DNA of 64,000 nucleotides, taken from Variovorax sp. MHTC-1. GTDB lineage: Bacteria > Pseudomonadota > Gammaproteobacteria > Burkholderiales > Burkholderiaceae_C. The DNA is taken from contig NZ_RWKI01000005.1 in the NCBI RefSeq assembly GCF_003984645.1, forward strand, positions 62,001 to 126,000, written 5' to 3'. How positions within the stretch are numbered: the stretch's first letter is position 1; the number at the start of each line of letters is the position of its first letter. This document shows, one piece after another, positions 9,297-16,804 of this stretch. The position numbers and the translations under genes were made by a program. The notes beneath the pieces are model-generated. The model did no database searches. It had not been told where the DNA came from and saw only the letters and a list, made by a program, of their open reading frames with translations.

Positions 9297-11270
9297 TCAG
9301 GGCCGGTCGCCCTGCTGCGCGGAGTCGCGCGATATCCCGCGCTGCTGCAGCATCTGCTGCCGCTGCTGCATGGCGCGCTGCTGGGCTTCCTGGGCTTGGC
9401 GCATCGCGTTGTGCTGTTGCTGCTGCATCTGCAGTTGCTGAGCCTGTTGCTGTGCGCGCAAGGCCTGCTGCTGTTGCAGCTGCTGCATCTGCTGGGCCTG
9501 TTGCTGCGCCTGCATCTGCTGCTGCGCACGCAAGGCCTGCTGCTGTTGCAGCTGTTGCATCTGTTGGGCCTGCGCCTGGGCAGCGGCACGCTGCTGCATC
9601 TCCTGCTGCTGGCGTACGGCCTGCAACTGCATCTGCTGCTGGGCGTGGGCCTGTGCCTGTGCCTGGGCTTGCGCGGCGCGCTCCTGTTGCTGCTGGCGCA
9701 GCCCGTCGCGTTGCTGCATCTGTTGAAGCTGTTGCGCCTGCTGGAGTTGCTGCGCCTGTTGCGCCTGTTGCAACTGCTGGGCCTGCTGGAAGCGCTGCGC
9801 TTGCTGCAACTGAAGTTGCTGCTGCGCCTGTGTCTGGGCGGCGCGCTGCTGAAGCTGCTGCTGCGCTTGCTGCGCTTGCTGCGCTTGCTGCTGTTGCCGT
9901 GCCTGCTCGAACTGGAACTGCTGCTGCTGCCGTGCCTGGAAGGCAGGCGGCGAGGCGGCCGGACGCCCGAAGCCGCCGAAGTGCCGATCGCCGCGCGGCG
10001 GAATCGGCACCGCCGGTGCGACCTGCATCTGCGCGATGCGGTCCTCGGGCATGCGCAGGAAGTCGCGGCGGGCGATGGGGCCGCGGCCGAAGATGTCCAC
10101 CGGAACGACCGAGAGCGCGCCCGGCGTGTTGCGGTGCAGGTACTCGGCGCGCGCCAGTTGCCGCTGGTAGGCGATCGCGCGGTTGACCTCGTCGATGTAG
10201 CGCTGGCTGGCGCGGTAGCCCGGCCGCCACGGCTCGCCCGGCGCGAGCGGGAACCAGCCCACGCCGTTGCGGCCGCCGCCGATGTGGGCGCCGCCCACGA
10301 AGCCGACCAGCGCCGGCGCATAGATCGGCCGCACATTCGGCCGGCCCGGCACCCAGGCCCAGCGCGGGCCGATGCGTGCCCAGCGGCCGTAGTGGGAAGG
10401 CGCAAAGCCCCACGGCTGGGCATCGACCCAGGTCCAGCCCCAGGGCGCGACCTCGACCCACTGGCCGTCGCGGTAGGGCGCCCATTCGGCGTCCACATTG
10501 CGCGGGTACCAGACGTTGCCGTATTCGGGAACGCTCTGCCAGTCGCCGTAGTTGTCGAGCTGCTGGTAGCCGACCACTTCGCGCGAGACGTAGCGCGCCG
10601 AGATCGACTGTTCCTCGATGCGGTCGCGCTCGGCCACCCAGCGCTCGAAGGCGTCGTTGCCCGCGCGCACCGGGCCTGCGCTCACCGCCGCCAGATTGCG
10701 CCCCGTTACCGTGAGCTGCTGGCGTGCGCCGAGCGGCACCGACTCGCCGCCCTCGCCGTGGAGCGTGGCGCTGCCGGCGGCAATGGCCACGCGCGTGGTG
10801 CCGGCGGCCGGATCGGTTTCGATGCGGTAGTCGCCGGGTGCGTCGATCACCACGGCGAGGTTGCCGGTATCGATCTCGAAACGCCGGCCCTCCAGCGGAT
10901 CGCGCACGCGGACCTGAAGGCTGCCCTGCTGAGCGGTGATGCGGGCCGTGTCGTCGTCGAGCTCGGAGATCGCGATGCCGGTCTGGTCGTCCATGCGCAG
11001 CGTGGCGGAGCCCACATGCAGCTCGGCGCGGGCATTGCGATCGGTCCAGAGGCGGTCGCCGGTGGTGATCGGCCGGTTCGGGACCACGTCGTACCAGCTG
11101 TCGTCGCCGGCCGGCGAGAAGCTGATGGTGCCCTGGTGGAAATTGAGGCGGGCCACGCGGCCCGGCGGATCCTGCTGGGCAAAGGCCGCAAGCCCGGTGA
11201 GGAGCAGCGCCAAACCCAGCAGCCAGCCGATCGCGCGGCGGCCGGACGTCGAGGTGGTGCGGTGTTTCAT
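9297..11270 (-). CDS. Secreted FecR-like/DUF6600 protein with long glutamine-rich tail
   Basis: Exported 657-aa protein of unknown role. Residues 1-32 are a Sec signal peptide with hydrophobic core IGWLLGLALLLTGLAAFA. Residues 60-190 resemble a FecR beta-solenoid (RLWTDRNARAELHVGSATLR). Residues 235-345 are a tryptophan- and tyrosine-rich DUF6600 region (YGNVWYPRNVDAEWAPYRDG, then WVDAQPWGFAPSHYGRWAR). From about residue 442 to the end the chain is dominated by glutamine and alanine, with short methionine and leucine breaks. The start follows the esterase gene by 133 bases. The tail suggests a coiled, aggregation-prone or envelope-spanning rod, but this is inference. Confidence 0.85.
   Translation of the reverse strand: MKHRTTSTSGRRAIGWLLGLALLLTGLAAFAQQDPPGRVARLNFHQGTISFSPAGDDSWYDVVPNRPITTGDRLWTDRNARAELHVGSATLRMDDQTGIAISELDDDTARITAQQGSLQVRVRDPLEGRRFEIDTGNLAVVIDAPGDYRIETDPAAGTTRVAIAAGSATLHGEGGESVPLGARQQLTVTGRNLAAVSAGPVRAGNDAFERWVAERDRIEEQSISARYVSREVVGYQQLDNYGDWQSVPEYGNVWYPRNVDAEWAPYRDGQWVEVAPWGWTWVDAQPWGFAPSHYGRWARIGPRWAWVPGRPNVRPIYAPALVGFVGGAHIGGGRNGVGWFPLAPGEPWRPGYRASQRYIDEVNRAIAYQRQLARAEYLHRNTPGALSVVPVDIFGRGPIARRDFLRMPEDRIAQMQVAPAVPIPPRGDRHFGGFGRPAASPPAFQARQQQQFQFEQARQQQQAQQAQQAQQQLQQRAAQTQAQQQLQLQQAQRFQQAQQLQQAQQAQQLQQAQQLQQMQQRDGLRQQQQERAAQAQAQAQAHAQQQMQLQAVRQQQEMQQRAAAQAQAQQMQQLQQQQALRAQQQMQAQQQAQQMQQLQQQQALRAQQQAQQLQMQQQQHNAMRQAQEAQQRAMQQRQQMLQQRGISRDSAQQGDRP
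9300..9945 (-). repeat. CAG/CTG-rich coding repeat for a poly-Gln/Ala tail
   Basis: A stretch of about 640 bases in which CAG (read on the minus strand) is the main codon, interspersed with GCG/GCC, ATG and CTG. Many blocks of the type QQQ, QAQQ and MQQ recur with irregular length. The repeat is in frame with the host gene and keeps it open to its natural stop. Such tracts can change length by slippage. Confidence 0.85.
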
Positions 11271-11403
11271 GGTCGATCCCTTCGTGAATCGCTTCTGGCT
11301 TCCATTAACGCGCGAGTGGGGCCCGGCGCTGGCGTCGGCTTTGCAAAGCTTTGGCAAATATCGCTCGCCGGCGCAACCTGATGTAAACGCGGGCTGGCGG
11401 CGG

Positions 11404-12354
11404 CTAGGACGTCTGGGGATGCGAGAGAAAGAAGCGCAGCATTTCGGCGCTCGCGTCCGGCCCGGCGGGATCGGTGAACGAACCCTCGGCGCTGCCGCCG
11501 GCCCAGGCGTGGCCGGCGCCGTGCAGCAGCCAGTGCTCGACCGCGATGCGGCCATGGGCATCGGCGTAGGTGCGGCGGGCATAGGCGCGGCCTTGCTTGG
11601 ACCGGCCCTGCATCTCGTGCATTCGCGGCGCATCGGCGCCGGCCTCGGCGGCGAGCGCGGCCGTCGCCACCTCTTCGCCGTTGCTCGGATGCACCGTCTC
11701 GTCGGCATCGCCGTGGAACACGATGGTCGGCCGTATCGCGCCGGTCCTCGCGGCCACCGGCGCGCCGTTCTTCATTGCGGCCAGCGCGGACATCAAGTCT
11801 TTCGCCGCGCCAATCGGCAGGCCCGAGTGCACGCCGACTGCGGCGAAGAGCTCGGGGTGGGTGCGTCCCATGATGTCGGCCATCGCGCCGCCGGCCGAGA
11901 GGCCCGCCACGTAGACGCGCGCGGGGTCCACCGCCTGCTCGGCCATCACCGATCGCGTGAGCGCGGCCAGGAGCGCAGGCTCGCCGCGCTCGCGCTGCTG
12001 GTGCTGCGGCAGGAACCAGTTCCAGCATTTCGCCGCGTTGTGCTGCTTCGTCTGCGTCGGGTAGAGCACCATGAAGCCGTGCTGGGCGGCGAGCCGGTTC
12101 ATCTGCGTGCCGGCCGCGAAGTCATCCGGGTCCTGCGTACAGCCATGCAGCATGAGCAGCAGCGGGCGCCGCCGGCCAGCGTCCCTGGCCGGCACGAAGA
12201 GCTTGTAGTCGATGCTGCGGCGCTGGTGCTCGAAGCTGCCGTCCAGCCACAGCCCAGGTGCGGCTTCTGCGGCGGGCGGCAGCAGGCCGATGCGTCGCAG
12301 GGCATGCGGGACGGCGCGCGTCCAGCGCGCCAGGCGTTCGAGCAGAGGATTCAT
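11404..12354 (-). CDS. PHB depolymerase-family esterase
   Basis: Alpha/beta hydrolase of about 316 aa, probably an esterase or polyhydroxybutyrate depolymerase. Diagnostic pieces are LLLMLHGCTQDPDDFAAGTQ (oxyanion region), the nucleophile elbow GLSAGGAM, FHGDADETVHPSNG carrying the acidic residue, and HWLLHGAGHAWAGG with the catalytic His. No clear signal peptide is visible, so it may be intracellular or acyl-ester specific. The start chosen is ATG 12354; an upstream in-frame start at 12384 would add ten residues. It lies just downstream of the TRAP permease gene on the same strand, with no evident functional link. Confidence 0.9.
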   Translation of the reverse strand: MNPLLERLARWTRAVPHALRRIGLLPPAAEAAPGLWLDGSFEHQRRSIDYKLFVPARDAGRRRPLLLMLHGCTQDPDDFAAGTQMNRLAAQHGFMVLYPTQTKQHNAAKCWNWFLPQHQQRERGEPALLAALTRSVMAEQAVDPARVYVAGLSAGGAMADIMGRTHPELFAAVGVHSGLPIGAAKDLMSALAAMKNGAPVAARTGAIRPTIVFHGDADETVHPSNGEEVATAALAAEAGADAPRMHEMQGRSKQGRAYARRTYADAHGRIAVEHWLLHGAGHAWAGGSAEGSFTDPAGPDASAEMLRFFLSHPQTS

Positions 12355-12405
12355 GACAGGGGTTCGGAGAAGGGCGGCGGCCATTGCCGGCCGCCGCGCC
12401 AGCGT

Positions 12406-14355
12406 CTACTTGTACAGCAGCTGCGGCAGCCAGAGGCCGATCTGCGGCCAGATGTAGAGCATCAGGATGGCGATCACCTGGATGCCCATGAAGGGCAGCA
12501 TGCCGAGGAAGATCTGGTTCAGCGTCACGTGCGGCGGACTCACGCCCTTCAGGTAGAAGGCAGCCATCGCGACCGGCGGCGAGAGGAAGGCCGTCTGCAG
12601 GTTCAGCGCCACCAGCAGGCCGAAGAACAGCGGATCGACGCCGAAGTTGTCCAAGAGCGGAATGAAAATCGGCATGAAGATCACGATGATCTCCGTCCAT
12701 TCGAGCGGCCAGCCCAGCACGAAGATGATGATCTGGCTCAGCACCAGGAACTGGATCTTCGAGAGGTTCATGCTGAGCACCCATTCCTCGACCAGCGCCT
12801 GTCCGCCGAGCAGCGCGAAGGCGGCCGAGAAGATGGCCGAGCCGACGAACAGCCAGCACACCATGGCCGAAGTCTTGGCGGTCAGGAAGACCGACTCCTT
12901 CAGCACGCTCATCGTGAGCCGGCGATAGGCGGCTGCGAGCATAAAACCGCCCAGCGCTCCCATGGCCGCAGCTTCGGTCGGCGTCGCGAGGCCGAGCACG
13001 ATCGAGCCGAGCACGGACAGGATCAGCAGCATCAGCGGGAAGAAGGATGCCAGCAGCATCTTGAAGATCTCGAGCCGCGCGAAGCTCAGGAACAGGTAGA
13101 ACAGCGCGGTGATCGCGCCGAGCACGGCGAAGCAGACCCACCACCAGGTCGGCGCCGCGCGGATGGTGTCCGCGTCGGCGGCCGGCGCGCTGCCTGGTTC
13201 GGCTGCGGCTGCCGGCGCCGGCGGCGCCGCGGCAGCGCCGGGCGGCTCCTGCACGCTGCCGGAAGAAGAGGGCGGTTCGGCCAATCCACCCTCGCTCGGC
13301 GGCTCCTGCAGGCCGCCTTCGTTGTCGACCGGCGGTTCCTGCAGGCCGCCCGCCTGTTCGTCCGGCGCGCTGCGCGAGGCGCCGATCTCCTGGATTTCGT
13401 AGCGTTCCTCAGCCGCCACCGTGGTCACGGCGCGGTAGCTGGTCAGCGCCAGGATCGCGAAGATCAGGCCCGGAAGCAGCACGATGGCCATTTGCCGCAG
13501 CAGGTGGCCGACCGGAACGTCGGCATTGCGGCGGCCCTTGAACGCGGAGACCAGACCCCCGAGCGCATGCTTGCCGGAGTCGGTCGTGAGCCGTTGCGTG
13601 AGCGGCGGCAGCGGCACGGCCCGGTCGGCCGCCGACAGCGGCGGCGCCCAGGCCGGCTTGAGCTTGGCGACCAGGATCACGTACAGCACGTAGAGCGAGG
13701 CCAGCATCACGCCGGGAAAGAAGGCGCCCGCATAGAGCTGCACCACCGAGACGCCGGCGGTCGCGCCGTAGACGATCAGCAGCACCGAAGGCGGAATCAG
13801 GATGCCGAGGCAGCCGCCCGCCGTGATGGAGCCGGCGGCGAGCGGAATGCTGTAGCCGGCGCGCAGCATCGCCGGCAGCGCCAGGAGGCCCATCAGCGTG
13901 ACCACCGCGCCGACGATGCCGGTCGCGGTCGCGAAGATGGTGCAGGTGACCAGCGTCGCAACCGCCAGCGCGCCCGGCAGGCGTGACATCGCCAGGTGCA
14001 GGCTCTTGAACAAGGTCTCGATCAGGTTGGCGCGCTCGACGAGGTAGCCCATGAAGACGAACAGCGGCACCGCGATCAGCACGTCGTTGGCCATCGTCTT
14101 GTAGGCCGCCTGCACCATCAGGTCGAGCGTGTTGGTGGTGTTTCGGTCGTAGGCGAACCAGGTGAAGATCATCCCCATGCCCATCAGCGTGAAGGCGGTG
14201 GGAAAGCCCAGCATGATCGCGACGACCACCAGCGACAGCATCAGCAGGCCGAGGTGCCCGTTGGTGATGGTTTCCACGCGCAGCAGCATGGTCGCCGCCG
14301 CGGCGACGATCAGGAACATGAACGAGAGGCCGAACCAGAGTTCGCGGCGGATCAT
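12406..14355 (-). CDS. dctM: TRAP transporter large permease (DctM/FcbT3-like) with inserted repeat domain
   Basis: Large membrane subunit of a tripartite periplasmic transporter, 649 aa against the usual 420-440. Residues 1-305 and 400-649 are hydrophobic DctM segments (GFPTAFTLMGMGMIFTWFAY; GSITAGGCLGILIPPSVLLI; FGLLVALNLQTAFLSPPVAM). Between them, about residues 310-400, sits a charged then Pro/Ala-rich insertion containing four related GG(L)QEPP units. The start ATG overlaps the dctQ stop (ATGA), so translation is coupled. Similarity of the binding protein to the mannitol/chloroaromatic TRAP subfamily suggests an organic-acid substrate, but this is inference. Confidence 0.92.
   Translation of the reverse strand: MIRRELWFGLSFMFLIVAAAATMLLRVETITNGHLGLLMLSLVVVAIMLGFPTAFTLMGMGMIFTWFAYDRNTTNTLDLMVQAAYKTMANDVLIAVPLFVFMGYLVERANLIETLFKSLHLAMSRLPGALAVATLVTCTIFATATGIVGAVVTLMGLLALPAMLRAGYSIPLAAGSITAGGCLGILIPPSVLLIVYGATAGVSVVQLYAGAFFPGVMLASLYVLYVILVAKLKPAWAPPLSAADRAVPLPPLTQRLTTDSGKHALGGLVSAFKGRRNADVPVGHLLRQMAIVLLPGLIFAILALTSYRAVTTVAAEERYEIQEIGASRSAPDEQAGGLQEPPVDNEGGLQEPPSEGGLAEPPSSSGSVQEPPGAAAAPPAPAAAAEPGSAPAADADTIRAAPTWWWVCFAVLGAITALFYLFLSFARLEIFKMLLASFFPLMLLILSVLGSIVLGLATPTEAAAMGALGGFMLAAAYRRLTMSVLKESVFLTAKTSAMVCWLFVGSAIFSAAFALLGGQALVEEWVLSMNLSKIQFLVLSQIIIFVLGWPLEWTEIIVIFMPIFIPLLDNFGVDPLFFGLLVALNLQTAFLSPPVAMAAFYLKGVSPPHVTLNQIFLGMLPFMGIQVIAILMLYIWPQIGLWLPQLLYK
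13240..13355 (-). repeat. Degenerate tandem repeat coding for (G)GLQEPP units inside dctM
   Basis: Four related units of 20-30 bases. Two nearly identical cores, GGCGGCTCCTGCAGGCCGCC near 13300 and the same with one C-to-T change near 13331, are flanked by more diverged copies at about 13241 and 13271. On the minus strand they encode GGLQEPP, GGLQEPP, GGLAEPP and SVQEPP, and the reading frame is preserved throughout. Confidence 0.75.
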
Positions 14356-14972
14356 TTCCTCGCCTCCTTCGAGGCGACGACGGCGTCGAGCGCCTGGATG
14401 TCCTTGTCATCCACGTGCACCATCTCCTTGAGCTTCTCGACGTCGACCTCTTCCACGTCCTGTTCGCGCGAGGGCCAGACGCCGTCCCTGATGCACAGCA
14501 CGCAGCGAACGATCTCGACGAAGCCTTGCAGCAGCAGCGTGATGCCGGCGAGTGGGATCACGTACTTGAAGGGATAGAGCGGTATCGGGTCGGCCGAGAA
14601 GGTCTGTTCGCGAATGGCGAGCGATTCGCCCGCATAGATCCAGCCGGCCCAGGTCAGCGCGACGATGCCGGGCAGGAAGAAGAGGATGTAGAGCGCCAGG
14701 TCGAAGATGGCCTGCGTGCGCTGCCGAAAGAAGCCGTAGAGCACGTCGCCGCGCACATGACCGTTCTTGCTCAGCGTGTAGGCGCCGGCGGTCATGAACA
14801 GCGTGCCGTACAACATGATCTGGACATCGAGAACCCAGGCGTGCGGCCGGTTGAGCACGTAGCGGGAGAACACCTCGAGGCTGATGAGCACGGTGAGCAG
14901 CACCGCGCACCAGGCAAAGGTCTTGCCGACCAGGGTCGAGAAGCGGTCGACCCCCAACATAAAAGATTGCAT
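14352..14972 (-). CDS. dctQ: TRAP transporter small permease (DctQ/FcbT2-like)
   Basis: Small four-helix membrane subunit (206 aa) linking the periplasmic binding protein to the large permease. The hydrophobic segments and the motif FSRYVLNRPHAWVLDVQIML near residue 35, followed by GAYTLSKNGHVRGDV, are characteristic of DctQ. The C-terminal 40 residues are acidic and cytoplasmic (EQDVEEVDVEKLKE). Its stop overlaps the dctM start by four bases. A hairpin plus T-run lies between the binding-protein gene and this gene, likely reducing permease expression relative to the binding protein. Confidence 0.92.
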   Translation of the reverse strand: MQSFMLGVDRFSTLVGKTFAWCAVLLTVLISLEVFSRYVLNRPHAWVLDVQIMLYGTLFMTAGAYTLSKNGHVRGDVLYGFFRQRTQAIFDLALYILFFLPGIVALTWAGWIYAGESLAIREQTFSADPIPLYPFKYVIPLAGITLLLQGFVEIVRCVLCIRDGVWPSREQDVEEVDVEKLKEMVHVDDKDIQALDAVVASKEARK

Positions 14973-14998
14973 AACGGATCCTGGCCGCGTGGGGCCGC

Positions 14999-15031
14999 AA
15001 AAAGAAGGAGGGGCACCTCAGGTGCCCCTCG
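14999..15031 (-). terminator. Intrinsic terminator/attenuator between dctP and dctQ
   Basis: GAGGGGCACCT at 15009-15019 and its exact complement AGGTGCCCCTC at 15021-15031 form a GC-rich hairpin (nine pairs with a realistic five-base loop). Read on the minus strand it is followed by CCTTC and six T residues (14999-15004). It lies after the dctP stop and before the dctQ start, the position where partial terminators set a high binding-protein to permease ratio. Confidence 0.8.
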
Positions 15032-15046
15032 CCGCATGACCGTGAA

Positions 15047-16162
15047 TCAGGACTTCTTGGCTTGCCGCCCGAAGTAATGGTTGTAAGCCATCTTGAAGTC
15101 GACGGTGTAGTCGTTGTACCACTGGCCGGCCCGTTCCGCGAAGGCCTTTTGCGAGTCCAGCACCTTCTTGAACATCGGGTTCTCGGTCGCCTTCTTGGCC
15201 ACCGTCTTGTCCCACGACGCGAGCTGCGCGCGCAGGATCGGATCGGGCGTCTTGTAGAACTTGACGCCCGCCTTCTTCAGCTCGATGTAGTCCTGCGAAT
15301 TGCGCTCGATCGCCTTCCAGCTCATGTCTGCGCTGGCCGCCTGCACGCCGTACTCGATGATCGCCTTCAGCTCGGCCGGCAGCGCGTTGAGCTTGCCTTT
15401 GTTGAACAGGATCTCGAACTGCTCGCCCGACTGGTGGAAGCTTTGCAGCATGCAGTTCTTGGCGACGTCGGGGAATCCGAGCACTCGGTCGCTGGATGCG
15501 TTGTTGAACTCGGCCGCATCGATCAGCCCGCGGTCCAGCGCGGGCACGATCTCGCCGCCCGGCAGCGGATTCACCGCAGTTCCCATGTCGGTGAACACGT
15601 CCACCGCCAGGCCGACGGTACGGAACTTCAGGCCCTTCATGTCCTCGGCCTTCGCGACCGGCTTCTTGAACCAGCCCAGCGGCTGCGTGGGCATCGGGCC
15701 GTAGAGATAGGACGCGACGTCGAGGTTGAGGCCCTTGTAGATCTCATCGAGCAGCGCCTTGCCGCCGCCGTAGTTGTGCCAGGCCAGCACCGTGTTGGCG
15801 TCCATGCCGTAGCCGGGGCCCGAACCCCACAGCGCGAGTGCGGAGTTCTTTCCGTACCAATAGGCGACAACGCCGTGGCCGCCGTCGAGCGTGCCCTTGG
15901 CCACAGCATCCAGCAGTTGGAACGCCGGCACGACCGAGCCCGCAGGCAGCACCTCGATCTTGAGACGCCCGCCGGCCATGTCATTGACCTTCTTTGCGAA
16001 ATCCTGGGCGTACTCGTGGAAGATGTCCTTCGAAGGCCAGGTGCTCTGGAAGCGGAAGGACGTGGTCTGCGCCATGCTGACCATGGGCGCGGACATGGCG
16101 CCGGCCGCCACGGCTGCGCCTTTGAGCAGGCTTCGGCGGCGGTTCGGTTTGTTCTCGGTCAT
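15047..16162 (-). CDS. dctP: TRAP transporter substrate-binding protein (DctP/FcbT1-like)
   Basis: Periplasmic solute receptor (371 aa). The N-terminus has a Tat-like leader, NRRRSLLKGAAVAAGAMSAP, ending near SMAQT. The mature part carries QSTWPSKDIFHEYAQDF, LGWFKKPVAKAEDMKGLKFR and PGGEIVPALDRGLIDAAEFN, which match the TRAP mannitol/chloroaromatic-type receptors. The start at 16162 is supported by a GGAG eleven bases upstream; an upstream in-frame start at 16231 lacks this. It is the first gene of a dctP-dctQ-dctM operon, and an inverted repeat 76 bases upstream may be its operator. The substrate is unknown, with carboxylates or 2-keto acids plausible. Confidence 0.93.
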   Translation of the reverse strand: MTENKPNRRRSLLKGAAVAAGAMSAPMVSMAQTTSFRFQSTWPSKDIFHEYAQDFAKKVNDMAGGRLKIEVLPAGSVVPAFQLLDAVAKGTLDGGHGVVAYWYGKNSALALWGSGPGYGMDANTVLAWHNYGGGKALLDEIYKGLNLDVASYLYGPMPTQPLGWFKKPVAKAEDMKGLKFRTVGLAVDVFTDMGTAVNPLPGGEIVPALDRGLIDAAEFNNASSDRVLGFPDVAKNCMLQSFHQSGEQFEILFNKGKLNALPAELKAIIEYGVQAASADMSWKAIERNSQDYIELKKAGVKFYKTPDPILRAQLASWDKTVAKKATENPMFKKVLDSQKAFAERAGQWYNDYTVDFKMAYNHYFGRQAKKS

Positions 16163-16237
16163 TGCGTATTTCTCCGTTGGTACCTGGAAAACCCCAGACT
16201 GCCATCTTTGACACGTGAACATTCGGGACAAAGAGGG

Positions 16238-16257
16238 TTTTCACGAACTGGTGAAAA
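16238..16257. promoter_or_regulatory. Inverted repeat upstream of dctP, candidate operator
   Basis: TTTTCAC at 16238-16244 and GTGAAAA at 16251-16257 are exact reverse complements separated by six bases. The element lies in the 177-base divergent region between dctP (start 16162) and the rhodanese gene (start 16340), well placed to control either. No regulator gene is adjacent, so the binding protein cannot be named. Confidence 0.45.
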
Positions 16258-16339
16258 ATCATGGGTCCGGGAGCGGACTTCCATGGCAAATGGCAACCGC
16301 TTCTAAGCAGTAACCCTAGCAAACAAAGGATGAAGTGTC

Positions 16340-16804
16340 ATGACGCAGCCGGACCCGAAGAGCACCAGCGCAGGCAACGCGCCAGCCGGTGAACGCGCGG
16401 GCGTGCGGCCGGCCGAGGGCTATGCCGGCGACGTGACGCCCGAGCAGGCTTATGCGTGGGTCGCCGGCGGAGAAGCGGTGCTGGTCGACGTGCGCAGCGA
16501 CGCCGAGCGCGAATGGGTGGGCTATGTGCCCGGCGGTGTGGGCCTGGCCTGGAAGCAGTGGCCGGGCATGGCGCTCAATGCCGGTTTCGACGAGGGCCTC
16601 AAGGCTGCCGTGCCGGCGGGCAAGAAGGTTGTGATGCTGTGCCGCAGCGGCGTGCGTTCCATCTCGACCGCGCGGCGCGCCACCGAACTGGGCCTCGAGG
16701 CCTACAACATCCTCGAAGGTTTCGAAGGCGATGCCGACGCGGAGGGCCACCGCGGCCGCAAGGGCGGCTGGCGCCTGCGCGGCCTCCCGTGGAAACAGAA
16801 CTAG
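16340..16804 (+). CDS. Rhodanese-like domain protein
   Basis: Single-domain sulfurtransferase of 154 aa. The CH2A-like segment is AVLVDVRSDAEREWVGYVPG and the active-site loop is MLCRSGVRS with the persulfide-forming cysteine near residue 102. The C-terminus is basic (HRGRKGGWRLRGLPWKQN). It belongs to the larger rhodanese-like group acting on thiosulfate, polysulfides or other sulfur carriers; the natural donor is not evident. It is divergent from dctP and convergent with the arginase-like gene, whose stop it overlaps by four bases. Confidence 0.9.
   Translation: MTQPDPKSTSAGNAPAGERAGVRPAEGYAGDVTPEQAYAWVAGGEAVLVDVRSDAEREWVGYVPGGVGLAWKQWPGMALNAGFDEGLKAAVPAGKKVVMLCRSGVRSISTARRATELGLEAYNILEGFEGDADAEGHRGRKGGWRLRGLPWKQN

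Noticed and set aside
9300..9945. CTG/CAG-rich stretch as a CRISPR array or satellite
   Set aside because: There is no regular repeat-spacer structure, and the sequence is in frame inside a protein with signal peptide and known domains.
10936..13986. Open frame of about 1016 codons on the plus strand
   Set aside because: Antisense to the DUF6600, esterase and TRAP genes. Its composition is Arg/His/Gln-rich with no domain.
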